Positions 16,172 to 25,478 of a stretch of 51,580 bases of DNA are shown here, piece by piece; within the stretch, counting starts at the first letter, position 1; every line of letters starts with the position of its first letter. The stretch lies in the NCBI RefSeq assembly GCF_018129005.1, contig NZ_JAAEDL010000035.1:1-51580 (forward strand), written 5' to 3'. The DNA comes from Neoroseomonas eburnea (lineage in GTDB: Bacteria > Pseudomonadota > Alphaproteobacteria > Acetobacterales > Acetobacteraceae). The notes beneath the pieces are model-generated. The model was not told where the DNA came from, did not search any database, and was given only the letters and a program-made list of their open reading frames with translations. Both the position numbers and the translations under genes were made by a program.

Positions 16172-18001
16172 TCAGGGCGGCAGCACGATCGGCACCAGCA
16201 GGACGCAGACGAGCATCACCACGATGCTGAACGGCACGCCGACCTTGATGAAATCCCCGAAGCTGTAGTTGCCGGGACCGACCACCAGCGTGTTCACCGG
16301 CGAGGAGACCGGCGTCATGAAGGCGGTGGAGGCAGCCAGCGCGACGATCATCGCGAAGGGATAGGGCGAGGCGCCGATATCCGCCGCGATGGCGAGCGCG
16401 ACGGGGGCCATCAGCACCGCCGTCGCGGTGTTCGAGATGAACAGCCCGAGCATCGCCGTGATGACGAAGATGACGCCGAGCAGCATCCGTGGCGAGGCCT
16501 GCCCGGCAAGCGCCAGCACCGCCTCGGCGGCGAGATCGACGCCCCCCGTGCGCTGCAGGGCGATCGAGAAAGGCAGCATGCCGACGATCAGCACCAGGCT
16601 CTTCCAGGAGATGGAACGATAGGCGCTGTTCAGGTCCACGCAGCCGAACAGTCCCATCAGCAGGCAGCCGATCAGCGCCGCATGCACATTGGGGACCCAG
16701 CCGCTGATCATCAGCCCGACGGTGAGCGCCAGGATGGCGACGGCATGCGGCGCGCGGCCGGCGGCCGGCAGGATCTCCGCATGCTCGGCCGGCAGGTGCA
16801 TGACGATCAGGTCGCGGCCATCCGCCTGGAGCTTGCCGATGTCCGACCAGAAGCCGGTCAGCAGCAGCGTGTCGCCGGCCTGCAGCTTCTCCTCGAGCAG
16901 CTCGGACCCCGCCACCTGCTGGCGGTGCCGCAGGCCGATCACGGTCAGGCGGTATTCGGCGCGGATGCGCGCCTGCAGCACCGTGCTGCCGACCAGCGGG
17001 GAATCCGGCGGGACGATCGCCTCGACCATCCCGATCTCCTGCGAGCGGTCGAGGAAGTAGTCGCCGCCGAGCAGGGGCAGCACCTCGACATGGTATTCCT
17101 CGCCAAGTTCCCGGCTGCGCTCGGCAGGGGCGCGGACATCGAGCAGCACCACATCGCCCACTTCGAGCTCGGTCGTCGCATTGGGGCGGATCACCTCGGT
17201 CGTGAAGCGGCTGTCGCGCTCGATGGCGAGGATGTTGATGCCCTCCTGGCGCAGGTCGAGCTGTTCGAGCCGGCGGCCGACCAGCGGCGAACCGGGCAGG
17301 ACACGCACCCGGAAGGCACGGCCGGAGAGGCCGTAGGTCGTCACCCAGTCCCTGAGGCTCGGCGCCCGGCGGCTGTCGGTGCCGGGCGGGCGGCGGTCCG
17401 GCAGCAGACGCCGGGCGAACAGCATGTAGCCGATGGCGAGCAGCAGGACCGGCACGCCGAAGGGGGTGAAGGCGAAGAAGGCGAAGCCGGCATGTCCCTG
17501 GCGCACCAGCTCGGCGCTGACCACCAGGTTGGGCGCCGTCGCGACCAGCGTCATCATGCCGCTGATCAGCGCCGCGACGGACAGCGGCATCATCAGCTGG
17601 CTCGGTGCCGCGCCGGTGTTCCGGCAGATGCGCAGCGCGATCGGGATGAAGATCGCGACCACGGCGGTCGAGCTCATGAAGGCGCCGAGCCCCGCGCCCG
17701 CGACCATCAGCAGCACCAGCATGCGCGTCTCGCTGCCGCCCGCCTTCGCGTTCAGCAGGTCGCCGATGCGCTGCGCGGTGCCGGTGCGCACCAGGCCCTC
17801 GCCGATCACGAACAGGGCGGCGAGAAGCACGATGGACGGGTCGGCGAAGCCTGCGAGCGCCTCGTTGATGGTCAGCACGCCGGTGAAGGGCAGCAGCACG
17901 ATCATCAGCAGGCCGACCGCATCCATGCGCGGCTTGTTGATGATGAACATGACGATGGCCGAGCCGAGCAGCGCCAGCACGATGAGGAGTTCGGTGGTCA
18001 T
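16172..18001 (-). CDS. SLC13/DASS-type permease with TrkA-C (RCK_C) domains
   Basis: 609 residues. Two blocks of hydrophobic helices (about 1-195 and 380-609) flank a soluble middle region. The middle holds two RCK_C-like domains (RVLPGSPLVGRRLEQLDLR and IVPPDSPLVGSTVLQARIR mark their starts). This is the common anion permease seen in bacteria as putative sulphate or dicarboxylate transporters. Transport motifs such as MSSTAVVAIFIPI and ISNTATAVLMAPVALAIA are visible. It lies 31 bases after marC. Sulphate or a C4-dicarboxylate is plausible, but the substrate cannot be told from sequence. Confidence 0.88.
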   Translation of the reverse strand: MTTELLIVLALLGSAIVMFIINKPRMDAVGLLMIVLLPFTGVLTINEALAGFADPSIVLLAALFVIGEGLVRTGTAQRIGDLLNAKAGGSETRMLVLLMVAGAGLGAFMSSTAVVAIFIPIALRICRNTGAAPSQLMMPLSVAALISGMMTLVATAPNLVVSAELVRQGHAGFAFFAFTPFGVPVLLLAIGYMLFARRLLPDRRPPGTDSRRAPSLRDWVTTYGLSGRAFRVRVLPGSPLVGRRLEQLDLRQEGINILAIERDSRFTTEVIRPNATTELEVGDVVLLDVRAPAERSRELGEEYHVEVLPLLGGDYFLDRSQEIGMVEAIVPPDSPLVGSTVLQARIRAEYRLTVIGLRHRQQVAGSELLEEKLQAGDTLLLTGFWSDIGKLQADGRDLIVMHLPAEHAEILPAAGRAPHAVAILALTVGLMISGWVPNVHAALIGCLLMGLFGCVDLNSAYRSISWKSLVLIVGMLPFSIALQRTGGVDLAAEAVLALAGQASPRMLLGVIFVITAMLGLFISNTATAVLMAPVALAIAADIGASPYPFAMIVALAASTAFMTPVSSPVNTLVVGPGNYSFGDFIKVGVPFSIVVMLVCVLLVPIVLPP

Positions 18002-18032
18002 GGGATTCCCGTCGGGCTGGCGCCGCGCATGG

Positions 18033-18710
18033 TCAGCCCTGCGCGGCGATGAGCGGCCGCAGCGCGTCGGAGGCGCCGATCAGGATGATCTGCACGCCGA
18101 TGCACAGCAGCAGGAAGGCGGTCAGCTTGGTCGCCACCAGCGTGCCCTGCGGGCCGATGCGCCGGGCGATGGCCTCGGCATAGGCATAGGCGATCCAGAC
18201 GCAGGCGGCGACCGAGGCGGCGATCATCAGGGCCGAGATGGCACTGACCAGCAGCACGTCCTGCGAGCCGGTGCTGCGTTCCGCACCCAGCGCGATCGCC
18301 GCGGCGATGGAACCCGGCCCGGTCGTCAGCGGCATGGTGAGGGGGAAGAAGGCCATGCGCTCGATCGGCGCGGTGTCCATGGCGTTGGGTGCGGCCGTCG
18401 TCTCGGGTTCGGCGCGCAGCATGGTCCAGCCCGCGGCCGCGACGGCGAGGCCGCCGCCGATGCGCAGTGCCTCGAGCGAGATGCCGAAGAAGGACAGCAC
18501 GCGCGAGCCCAGGAACATCGCCACGACGAGCACGATGAAGGAATTGATGCCGATCTGCCGCGCCAGCCGCGCCCGCTCCCCGCGCGTCAGCCATCGCGTC
18601 ATGTCGTGGAAGACGAAGGCGATGCCGAAGGGGTTGATGATGCTGATCATCGTCGAGAAGCCGAACAGCCACAGCGAGATGAGCTTGGCGATGAGGAAGC
18701 CGTCGATCAT
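18033..18710 (-). CDS. MarC/NAAT-family integral membrane protein
   Basis: 225 residues with six predicted membrane helices. Family landmarks are STMISIINPFGIAFVF near the N-terminus and FFPLTMPLTTGPGSIAAAIAL in the middle. MarC proteins are inner-membrane proteins; some archaeal relatives move neutral amino acids, but the bacterial role is unsettled. The ATG at 18710 follows GGAG; the frame extends upstream but only as a shadow of the next gene. It sits 13 bases after the exported-protein gene and 31 bases before the SLC13 gene, suggesting one transcript. Confidence 0.88.
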   Translation of the reverse strand: MIDGFLIAKLISLWLFGFSTMISIINPFGIAFVFHDMTRWLTRGERARLARQIGINSFIVLVVAMFLGSRVLSFFGISLEALRIGGGLAVAAAGWTMLRAEPETTAAPNAMDTAPIERMAFFPLTMPLTTGPGSIAAAIALGAERSTGSQDVLLVSAISALMIAASVAACVWIAYAYAEAIARRIGPQGTLVATKLTAFLLLCIGVQIILIGASDALRPLIAAQG

Positions 18711-18723
18711 CCCCGGCTCCCGT

Positions 18724-19212
18724 TCAGCGCAACTCGATGGTGACCCCGGCCTCGTTGATGCGGAACTGGCCGCCGGCGCGTTCCGTGCGCAGGCGCAGCT
18801 CCACCCCCGCGGCGTTGCGCAGCCAGCGGGTCTCCGGACCGGATGCGCCCTCGACGCGCTGGCGCGGCACCACCTGTTCGGTGTAGCGGCCGGGGAAATC
18901 CTGAAGCCGGCGCAGGCCGAAGACCTCCCCCCGCGCGGAGAGGGAGGAGACGCCGAGGCTGCCGAATTCGAGGCCGCGGACCGAGAATCGGTGCTCCTCG
19001 CCGCGGAAATGCAGCCGGCCGCCGCCGATCGAGGTGCCGACCGCCAGCACGCCGACACGCACCTGCTCGATCTCGATCGAGGCGTCGGGATTGGGGTCCG
19101 GCCGGTTGCGCTGCGCGCGTGCCGGCCCGCCGGCGCAGAACGCGAGAAGGGCCGGCCATGCTGCGATCAGGCGACGTCTCGTCAAGCCGTGGCTCCACCC
19201 CGGTGCTGCCAT
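18724..19212 (-). CDS. Exported hypothetical protein with Tat-like signal
   Basis: 162 residues. The N-terminus LTRRRLIAAWPALLAFCAGG then PARAQ looks like a twin-arginine signal with an Ala-x-Ala cleavage site. The mature part is rich in beta-strand-forming segments (VGVLAVGTSIGGG, RLHFRGEEHRFSVRGLEFGS, LSARGEVFGLRRLQDFPGRY, FRINEAGVTIEL). Similar small exported proteins occur in other Proteobacteria without an assigned function. It leads the apparent marC/SLC13 operon. Confidence 0.7.
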   Translation of the reverse strand: MAAPGWSHGLTRRRLIAAWPALLAFCAGGPARAQRNRPDPNPDASIEIEQVRVGVLAVGTSIGGGRLHFRGEEHRFSVRGLEFGSLGVSSLSARGEVFGLRRLQDFPGRYTEQVVPRQRVEGASGPETRWLRNAAGVELRLRTERAGGQFRINEAGVTIELR

Positions 19213-19311
19213 GCCAACAGGGCCGGGCGACGGCGCCGGCCCCCATCATGGCCCGCCCCTTATGCACGAAGCCGACCCCGGCGTCGCCCCCGATGCACGG
19301 CGCCGGCGGGT

Positions 19312-19343
19312 GCCGGGGCATGGCCGGCGTTGGCATCCCCGGC
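19312..19343 (-). terminator. Hairpin downstream of abgT-like gene
   Basis: GCCGGGG (19312-19318) pairs with CCCCGGC (19337-19343), 6 bases past the AbgT stop on the minus strand. There is no T-run; its function as a terminator is only suggested by position. Confidence 0.35.
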
Positions 19344-19349
19344 GCTCTC

Positions 19350-20882
19350 TCACAGGCCCCAGGGGAGCGCCAGGAGATGCCAGCCCGCCAGAAAGGCGGT
19401 CCAGACCACCGAGATCACGACCACGTAGGGCAGCATCAGGGCGATGACGGTGCCGACCCCGGCATCCTTCTGGTACTTGATCGCGAAGGTGACGATCATC
19501 GCGAAATAGGCGTTGAGGGGCGTGATCGAGTTCATCGGGCTGTCGCCGACGCGGTAGGCGGCGAGCACCGCCTCCGGCTCCACGCCGAGCTGCATCAGCA
19601 GGGGCACGAAGATCGGCGCGAAGATCGCCCATTTGGCGATCGCCGCGGTGATGATGAGGTCGAGCAGGAAGACCACGACCACGAAGCCGATCAGCAGCCA
19701 CAGCGCGTCGAGGTTCATCTGCTGCAGCACGCGCGCGAGCGAGACCGCGGCGAGCGTCGCCATGTTGGTGTAGTTGAAGTAGGCGATGAACTGGCTGATC
19801 ACCAGCAGCAGCAGGATCAGCCCCGCCAGCCCGGCGATCGCCTTCTGCATCGCGCCGATGACGTCGTTGGTCCCCTTCATGGTCCGCGCGCCGATGCCGT
19901 AGGCCGCCCCGCAGACCAGGAAGATCAGCGCGATCGAGACGATCAGGCTGTTCATGAAGGGGGAGGAGCCGATGATCGCGCCCGTCTGCGGATGGCGCAG
20001 CGGCGCGCCCGGCGGCAGCACCAGCAGGGCGAGGAAGGCGAAGACGCCGAGCATGCCGTAGAGGGCGTAGCGCAGCCCGCGATACTCGTCTTCCGACAGC
20101 CCGGTCTCCCCGGGCACCTGGTACTCGCCGACATAGGCCCCCAGCCGGGGCTCGATGACGCGCTCGGTGATGACGGTGATCAGGATGGTGAGCAGCACCA
20201 CCGAGCCGATCGAGAACCAGACATTGGCCGCGAGGTCGATGGAGCGGGCCGGGTTGACCAGCCGGATCGCGTCGTTGGTGATCTCGGTGAGGATGCCGTC
20301 CACCGGAACGATCAGCACATTCACCAGGAAGGCGGAGGCGACAGCGGCGAAGGCGGCCGCGAGACCCGCCAGCGGATGCCGCCCGACCGATATGAAGGCC
20401 GCCGCCGCCAGCGGGATCAGCACCAGGTAGCCGGCATCGGCGGCGATCGAGGAGACGATGCCGACGAAGACGAGGATGTAGGTCAGCCCCTTGGGCGGGG
20501 CGACCACCACCAGCTTGCGGATCAGCGCCTTGACCAGGCCGGCTTCCTCGGCGACGCCGACGCCGACCATGGCGACGATGATTACGCCAACCGCGTTGAA
20601 GTTCATGAAGTTCTGGACGAAGCCCGTGAACATGAAGCGGATGCCGTCCACTGTCAGCAGGCTGCGCGCGGCGGTGCTGGCGGGCTCGATGTCGCCGGTC
20701 GCGGGATTGTAGGCCTGGTAGGTGACATGCGCGCCGAGCGCCGCCAGCACGGCGGACAGCACGATCACGATGGCGATCAGGTAGACGAAGATCATCACCG
20801 GGTGCGGCACCCGGTTGCCGACGCGCTCCACCGCATCGAGGATCTTCTGCATCGCCGTCTTCGGCGCCGCGCTCTCGCTCAT
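19350..20882 (-). CDS. AbgT-family transporter
   Basis: 510 residues, normal for the family. It has an N-terminal ERVGNRVPHPVMIFVYL, AEEAGLVKALIRKLV, and the re-entrant-loop segments FVGIVSSIAADAGYLVLIPL and YRVGDSPMNSITPLNAYFAM. E. coli AbgT imports p-aminobenzoyl-glutamate, and some relatives export sulphonamides by proton motive force. The M20 peptidase gene directly upstream ends 10 bases before this start, echoing the abgABT pairing of hydrolase and importer. An N-acyl-glutamate or dipeptide-like substrate is likely; export cannot be excluded. Confidence 0.93.
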   Translation of the reverse strand: MSESAAPKTAMQKILDAVERVGNRVPHPVMIFVYLIAIVIVLSAVLAALGAHVTYQAYNPATGDIEPASTAARSLLTVDGIRFMFTGFVQNFMNFNAVGVIIVAMVGVGVAEEAGLVKALIRKLVVVAPPKGLTYILVFVGIVSSIAADAGYLVLIPLAAAAFISVGRHPLAGLAAAFAAVASAFLVNVLIVPVDGILTEITNDAIRLVNPARSIDLAANVWFSIGSVVLLTILITVITERVIEPRLGAYVGEYQVPGETGLSEDEYRGLRYALYGMLGVFAFLALLVLPPGAPLRHPQTGAIIGSSPFMNSLIVSIALIFLVCGAAYGIGARTMKGTNDVIGAMQKAIAGLAGLILLLLVISQFIAYFNYTNMATLAAVSLARVLQQMNLDALWLLIGFVVVVFLLDLIITAAIAKWAIFAPIFVPLLMQLGVEPEAVLAAYRVGDSPMNSITPLNAYFAMIVTFAIKYQKDAGVGTVIALMLPYVVVISVVWTAFLAGWHLLALPWGL

Positions 20883-20892
20883 GGCGTGTCCC

Positions 20893-22275
20893 TCAGGCGG
20901 CGAGGGCGTGCAGGATGCGCGCCCAGGACCGCATGCCCTTGCGGAAGGAATGCAGGTCGTACTTTTCGTTCGGGCTGTGGATGCGGTCATCCTCCAGCGC
21001 GAAGCCCGCGAGGATCACATCCATCCCCAGCGCCTTCTTGAGTTCCGCCGTCACCGGGATGGACCCGCCGCCGCCGATGAACACCGCCGGCTTGCCCCAT
21101 TCGGCGGTCAGCGCGTCGCGCGCCTTCGCGAAGGCCGCATCCTCGATCGGGAAGCGAATGGCGCTGCCCGAGCCGTGCTCGAGAAACTCCACCTTGCAGT
21201 CGGCCGGGATGCGGGCGCGCACGAAGTCGCGGAAGGCCGCGCGGATGCTGTGCGGGTCCTGGTCGAAGACGAGACGGAAGGAGATCTTGGCCGAGGCGAC
21301 GGACGGGATCACGGTCTTGAAGCCGGCGCCCTGGTAGCCTCCGCCCATGCCGTTCACCTCGCAGGTCGGCCGCGACCAGGTCATCTCCAGCACCGAGCGG
21401 CCTTTCTCGCCGGCGGGCACCGACAGGCCGACGGCGCCGAGGAAGGCCCCGGCATCGAAGTTCAGGCTGTCCCACTGCTTGCGGAGGGCGTCGGGCAGTT
21501 CGGGCACGCCGTCGTAGAAGCCGGGCAGGGTGATGCGGCCGTCGGCATCGCGCAGGTCGGCGATGATGCGCGCCAGGATGTGGTTCGGGTTGGCCGCGGC
21601 CGAACCGTAGAAGCCCGAATGCAGGTCGCGGTCGGCGGCGGTGATGATGATCTCCTCGCCGCAGAGGCCGCGCAGCATGGTCTGGATCGCCGGCGTCGCC
21701 GGGTCCCACATGTTGGTGTCGCAGATCAGGCCGATGTCCGACTTCAGCTCGGCGGCGTTCTGCCGGAGGAAGGGCGGCAGGTTGGCGCCGCCGGATTCCT
21801 CCTCGCCCTCCAGCAGCACGGTCACCGGGATGGGGAGCGCCCCGGCCACTTCCTTCCAGGCGCGGCAGGCCTCGATGAAGGTCATCACCTGGCCCTTGTC
21901 GTCCGAGGCGCCGCGGGCGCGGATCACCTTGCTGCCGTCGGGGCGGGTCTCGATCCTCGGCTCGAAGGGGTCGTGGTCCCAGAGCTCCAGCGGATCGACC
22001 GGCTGCACGTCGTAGTGGCCGTAGAACAGGGCGGAAGGGCCCTTCGCGCCGCGGTCATGCGCGACGACGATGGGGTGGCCCGGCGTCGGCCGCGCCGACG
22101 CCTCGAAGCCGATCGAGGCGAGGTCCGCCGCGTGCCACTCCGCACAGGCCCGGCACTCCGCGGCAAAGGCCGGGTCGGTCGAGATCGACCTGATGCGCAG
22201 CAGGGCGAAGAGCCGCTCGAGCGCCGCATCGGCATTGGCGTCGATGCGGGCGAGGACGGCGTCGAGATGATCCAT
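20893..22275 (-). CDS. M20 family metallopeptidase (dipeptidase/amidohydrolase)
   Basis: 460 residues. Metal-site motifs of M20 peptidases are in order: FYGHYDVQP (His and the catalytic Asp), RGASDDKGQ (bridging Asp), LLEGEEESGG (catalytic Glu-Glu) and ICDTNMW. The dimerisation domain lies between about 200 and 350, with the family His in DLHSGFYG. A final His ligand is likely in RIHSPNEKYDL. It removes an acyl or aminoacyl group from a small amide substrate in the cytoplasm. The length and HYDVQP motif match the broad-specificity M20 dipeptidase branch. It is coupled by position with the AbgT transporter. Confidence 0.93.
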   Translation of the reverse strand: MDHLDAVLARIDANADAALERLFALLRIRSISTDPAFAAECRACAEWHAADLASIGFEASARPTPGHPIVVAHDRGAKGPSALFYGHYDVQPVDPLELWDHDPFEPRIETRPDGSKVIRARGASDDKGQVMTFIEACRAWKEVAGALPIPVTVLLEGEEESGGANLPPFLRQNAAELKSDIGLICDTNMWDPATPAIQTMLRGLCGEEIIITAADRDLHSGFYGSAAANPNHILARIIADLRDADGRITLPGFYDGVPELPDALRKQWDSLNFDAGAFLGAVGLSVPAGEKGRSVLEMTWSRPTCEVNGMGGGYQGAGFKTVIPSVASAKISFRLVFDQDPHSIRAAFRDFVRARIPADCKVEFLEHGSGSAIRFPIEDAAFAKARDALTAEWGKPAVFIGGGGSIPVTAELKKALGMDVILAGFALEDDRIHSPNEKYDLHSFRKGMRSWARILHALAA

Positions 22276-22556
22276 GGGGCGTCTCCCGGGGCAGGTCAGC
22301 ACTGGCTGCAGGCAAAGGGGGCGGAGCGGCGGCGCGCCGCCGGGGGCATCGCCCGTGCCGGGCTTGCAGCCTGCTCGAGGCCGGCCATCGTCTTCCTCCC
22401 CCTGGGGGTCCGCCCGCCGTGGCGCCGCGAACCACGCTTCCGATTCCGCAACGGACCGGCGCCGAACACTACCCGGCTTTCCCGCGGCGGCGCATAGGCC
22501 TCTCGTTCCCGCCCTTGGCGGCATGTCCCGGCACGCGGCGCCCGTCGCGACGGCCA

Positions 22557-24281
22557 TCAGAAGCGCGCGATGGCGGCGAAGAGGACGCGGTTCGCGATCC
22601 CGTGACCGTAGCCGGCCGGCCCGCCCGCCGCCGCGCCGCCATAGAGGTCGCGCCGCGTGAAGACGTATTCCACGCCGAGGTCGAGCCAGCCGCTGCCGAA
22701 GGTGCCGTCGCGGACCGTGGCGAAGGGGCTCCAGATCAGGTTTGCGAAGACCTGCTGCATCTCCCGGTTCAGCGAGGTCGCCGCGGCCGAGCCCGGCGCG
22801 AAGCCGAGCGCATAGGACGGGTAGTCGTTGCGCGCATAGGCGTAGGAGAAATTGCTGCGCAGCGTCGTCGTCCAGAACCGGCGGTAGGCGATCGTCGCGC
22901 CATAGGAGGGGATGGTGTCGAGCCCGGCCGAGATCACGCCCGGCAGGCCGAGATCGGTCAGCGCATCCTGCCCCGAGGTCTGCCCGGCGAAGTAGCGGCC
23001 GATCCCTTCGCCGTAGAAGGCCATGGCCGCGATCTCGTCCTGGCCGAGCGCCTCCCACACCAGGCGCATCGGCACCCGGACATGGCCGGCGAAGCCCCAG
23101 CCCGGGGCGGTGTCGGACGTGCCCGGCGGCGCCGCGGCGGTGCCGTCGGTGCGGATCTCGATCTGCCGCAGCAGGCCGCGCAGGCCCAATTCCACCCCGT
23201 CCTGCCGCCAGGTCAGGCGGCCGAGCAGGTCGGGCACGGAATTGAAGGCCGGGCTCGCGCCGCCCTGCAGGCTGGCCCCCGGGGTGAAGGCGCCGGCGAC
23301 GGAGGTATAGGCTGTCTCGGGCGCTTCGATGGAGACCTGCCCGATCAGACCTTCCGCCAGCCGCCCCGTCACCCTGACCTGCGCCTGGCGGACGAAGGAC
23401 TGGTTGAGGTTGGTGGCGTCGATCAGCGTCTCGAAGACCCCTTCGTTCCACAGGCTGTTGGCCTGGCCGATCAGCACGCGGAAGCTGTCGTCACCGAGTT
23501 CCGCCCAGGCTTGGCGCAGCCGGAAGACGGCATTGGTGGAGGTGGCCGCGCCGCCGCCGAAATCGCCCTCGATCCGTGTCTCCAGCGTGCCCCAGGAGGT
23601 CAGCGTGCGGGTGTCGAAGCCGAAGCGGCTGAAGCGCGCGGTCATGGAGTAGTCGCCGCCCTGCGCGTCGGCGGCGCTGCCGGTCAGCGGGATGGTCTGC
23701 GGCGGCGGCGCGTCGGTCTGGTTGCGCGGCCCGAGATCGTAATAGCCGGTCAGCTTGGCGAAGCCGTAGAGGCGGACCTGGGTGTCGGTGCCCGGCACGC
23801 GGAAGGCGATGCCCGGCAGGTCGGAGCGCAGCGCCTCCTCGCTGGCATAGTCGCGACCCATGGGGTCGGGCGCGCCGAGGCCCGGGATGTTGGGCGACTG
23901 CGCCGCCTCGGCGGCGGCACGGGCGAGGGCGAGTTCGCGCTGCGCGATGCGCGCTTCCTCCGCGGCGGCGCGGGCTTCGGCGGCGGCGGCACGGGCTTCC
24001 GCCTGCGCGGTGGCCGGGCGCGCGGCGGGCGTCGCCTGGCGCGGTGCGGGGGCGGGTGCCGCCGGTCGCGGCGCTGCGGCCTGGGTGCGGGCGGGCGCCG
24101 GTGCCTGGGCGGCGGCGCGCGCCTCGAGCTGGTCGAGGCGGCGCCGCATCTCCTCGAGCTGCCGGCGGAGTTCGGCGATCGTCGCGGCGTCGCTCGCACT
24201 CGATTGCGCCAGGGCGGGCAGGGGCGCCGCGGCGAAGGCAAGCACGCCCGCCAACGCAAGCTGCCGCAGGCCGCGCGTCAT
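22557..24281 (-). CDS. DcaP-like outer-membrane porin
   Basis: 574 residues. Signal peptide (MTRGLRQLALAGVLAFAAA, cut after PALAQ), then a coiled-coil segment (ELRRQLEEMRRRLDQLEARA) and a long Ala/Pro-rich and Ala/Glu-rich linker to about residue 125. A beta-barrel follows (DTQVRLYGFAKLTGYYDLG, FSRFGFDTRT, LETRIEGDF, RQAWAEL) and ends in Phe. This is the DcaP architecture: a trimeric channel that takes up dicarboxylates in Acinetobacter. The ATG at 24281 is chosen for its signal peptide. It lies about 280 bases upstream of the peptidase gene and could supply the same uptake route. Confidence 0.82.
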   Translation of the reverse strand: MTRGLRQLALAGVLAFAAAPLPALAQSSASDAATIAELRRQLEEMRRRLDQLEARAAAQAPAPARTQAAAPRPAAPAPAPRQATPAARPATAQAEARAAAAEARAAAEEARIAQRELALARAAAEAAQSPNIPGLGAPDPMGRDYASEEALRSDLPGIAFRVPGTDTQVRLYGFAKLTGYYDLGPRNQTDAPPPQTIPLTGSAADAQGGDYSMTARFSRFGFDTRTLTSWGTLETRIEGDFGGGAATSTNAVFRLRQAWAELGDDSFRVLIGQANSLWNEGVFETLIDATNLNQSFVRQAQVRVTGRLAEGLIGQVSIEAPETAYTSVAGAFTPGASLQGGASPAFNSVPDLLGRLTWRQDGVELGLRGLLRQIEIRTDGTAAAPPGTSDTAPGWGFAGHVRVPMRLVWEALGQDEIAAMAFYGEGIGRYFAGQTSGQDALTDLGLPGVISAGLDTIPSYGATIAYRRFWTTTLRSNFSYAYARNDYPSYALGFAPGSAAATSLNREMQQVFANLIWSPFATVRDGTFGSGWLDLGVEYVFTRRDLYGGAAAGGPAGYGHGIANRVLFAAIARF

Positions 24282-24479
24282 CCTCGCCTGACCGCCGGTG
24301 GCTGTCGGCCGCGGGTGTGGCCGGCCGTCCACGCCGTACATCGAGTCCATCCTCCCCCCTTCGGACCTTGTGGCCTCACCCGAGGTTGCGGGGCGGCCGG
24401 GCGGGCAACGATCCGCCGGCCATACCCCCCTTGTGCCGAGCGTCCCGTTCCGCCGGCATGGCCGGCCGGAACGCGGCGC

Positions 24480-25478
24480 TCAGAAGCGGAACGAGAGACT
24501 CGCCGAGCCGTATTGCGCCGTCTCCCTCTGTGTCTCGAACTCCCGCGAGCGCGCCGTGTAGGTCATGGTCAGCCGCGCGAAGGGCATGATGATCGCAACA
24601 CCCAGGCTGCCTTCGGCGACGACGGGCTCGCGGTCGACGCTGCGGCTCTCGCGCCAGGTATTGCCGTCGAGGAAGATGTCGTGGCCGACCACGCGCGTCT
24701 CCCCGGCCGCGAAGACGTACCAGCCCCAGCGCCCGTCGGGCTGGTAGAAGGCCGATCCCGCGATGGAGGGGCGCATGCGCGGCGGCCCGAAATCGGCATC
24801 GAGCTCGTTGCCGAACCTCAGCATCAGCCCCGCCGAGGCGTAGGTCTGCACATTGCCCAGGCTGGCGGTCACGCTCGGCACCACGCCGAAGGAGACATCC
24901 CGCCAGACCGGGTCGCTGTTGACGCGCCACTGCCGCGCGAGGACGAGGTTGATCCCGGGTTCGTCCTTGAGCTGGTAGTCCCAGCCCAGCGCGCGGTCGA
25001 TGTTGAGCAGGTCGTGGACGTTGTTCTGCGTCTCCTCGCCCAGCGCGGAGGGACCGACGACGCCGATCTGCAGCTCGATGCTGCCGTAGGAGGTGGCGGT
25101 GGCGGAGTTGATGGAGATGCCGCCGTAGAGCCAGCCGGCATAGGGGCGATCCAGCGGATCGGGGTTGCGACGCTGGGTGTCGGCCGGCGTGAAGATGTTC
25201 TGCCCGAAGGACAGCCCCCAGCGCGGCGCACCGCCCTCGGGGAAGAGCAGGCTCGGCCGGTCGGTCAGGAAGCTCAGCCAGGATGGCGGATCGTAGGAGG
25301 AGGATCGCCAGGCGAGCTGGAAGCCGCTGGTGTAGAAGCGGTCGGTGCCGGCGAGCAGGTCGTTCTCGTAGGTGAAGGCGAAGGTGCCGTAGTGGTCGCC
25401 CGGGGCGCGCTCCTGCGCGAGCGTCGGGGTGGATGCGAGGGCGACAGCCATTACTGCCGGGCCGGGGCGCAGCCTCAT
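24480..25478 (-). CDS. LpxR-like lipid A deacylase (DUF2219)
   Basis: 332 residues: a signal peptide (ending TPTLAQ) and an outer-membrane beta-barrel that ends FRF. Family motifs are TYENDLLAGTDRFYTSGF near the N-terminus, GQNIFTPAD, DRPYAGWLYGG and NNVHDLL, which hold the Asn, Asp and His associated with LpxR calcium binding and catalysis. LpxR removes the 3'-acyloxyacyl group of lipid A in the outer membrane. Its ATG overlaps the stop of the DUF1269 gene (ATGA), so it is the last gene of the glutaminase-asparaginase group. The molecular substrate is assumed from the family. Confidence 0.85.
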   Translation of the reverse strand: MRLRPGPAVMAVALASTPTLAQERAPGDHYGTFAFTYENDLLAGTDRFYTSGFQLAWRSSSYDPPSWLSFLTDRPSLLFPEGGAPRWGLSFGQNIFTPADTQRRNPDPLDRPYAGWLYGGISINSATATSYGSIELQIGVVGPSALGEETQNNVHDLLNIDRALGWDYQLKDEPGINLVLARQWRVNSDPVWRDVSFGVVPSVTASLGNVQTYASAGLMLRFGNELDADFGPPRMRPSIAGSAFYQPDGRWGWYVFAAGETRVVGHDIFLDGNTWRESRSVDREPVVAEGSLGVAIIMPFARLTMTYTARSREFETQRETAQYGSASLSFRF

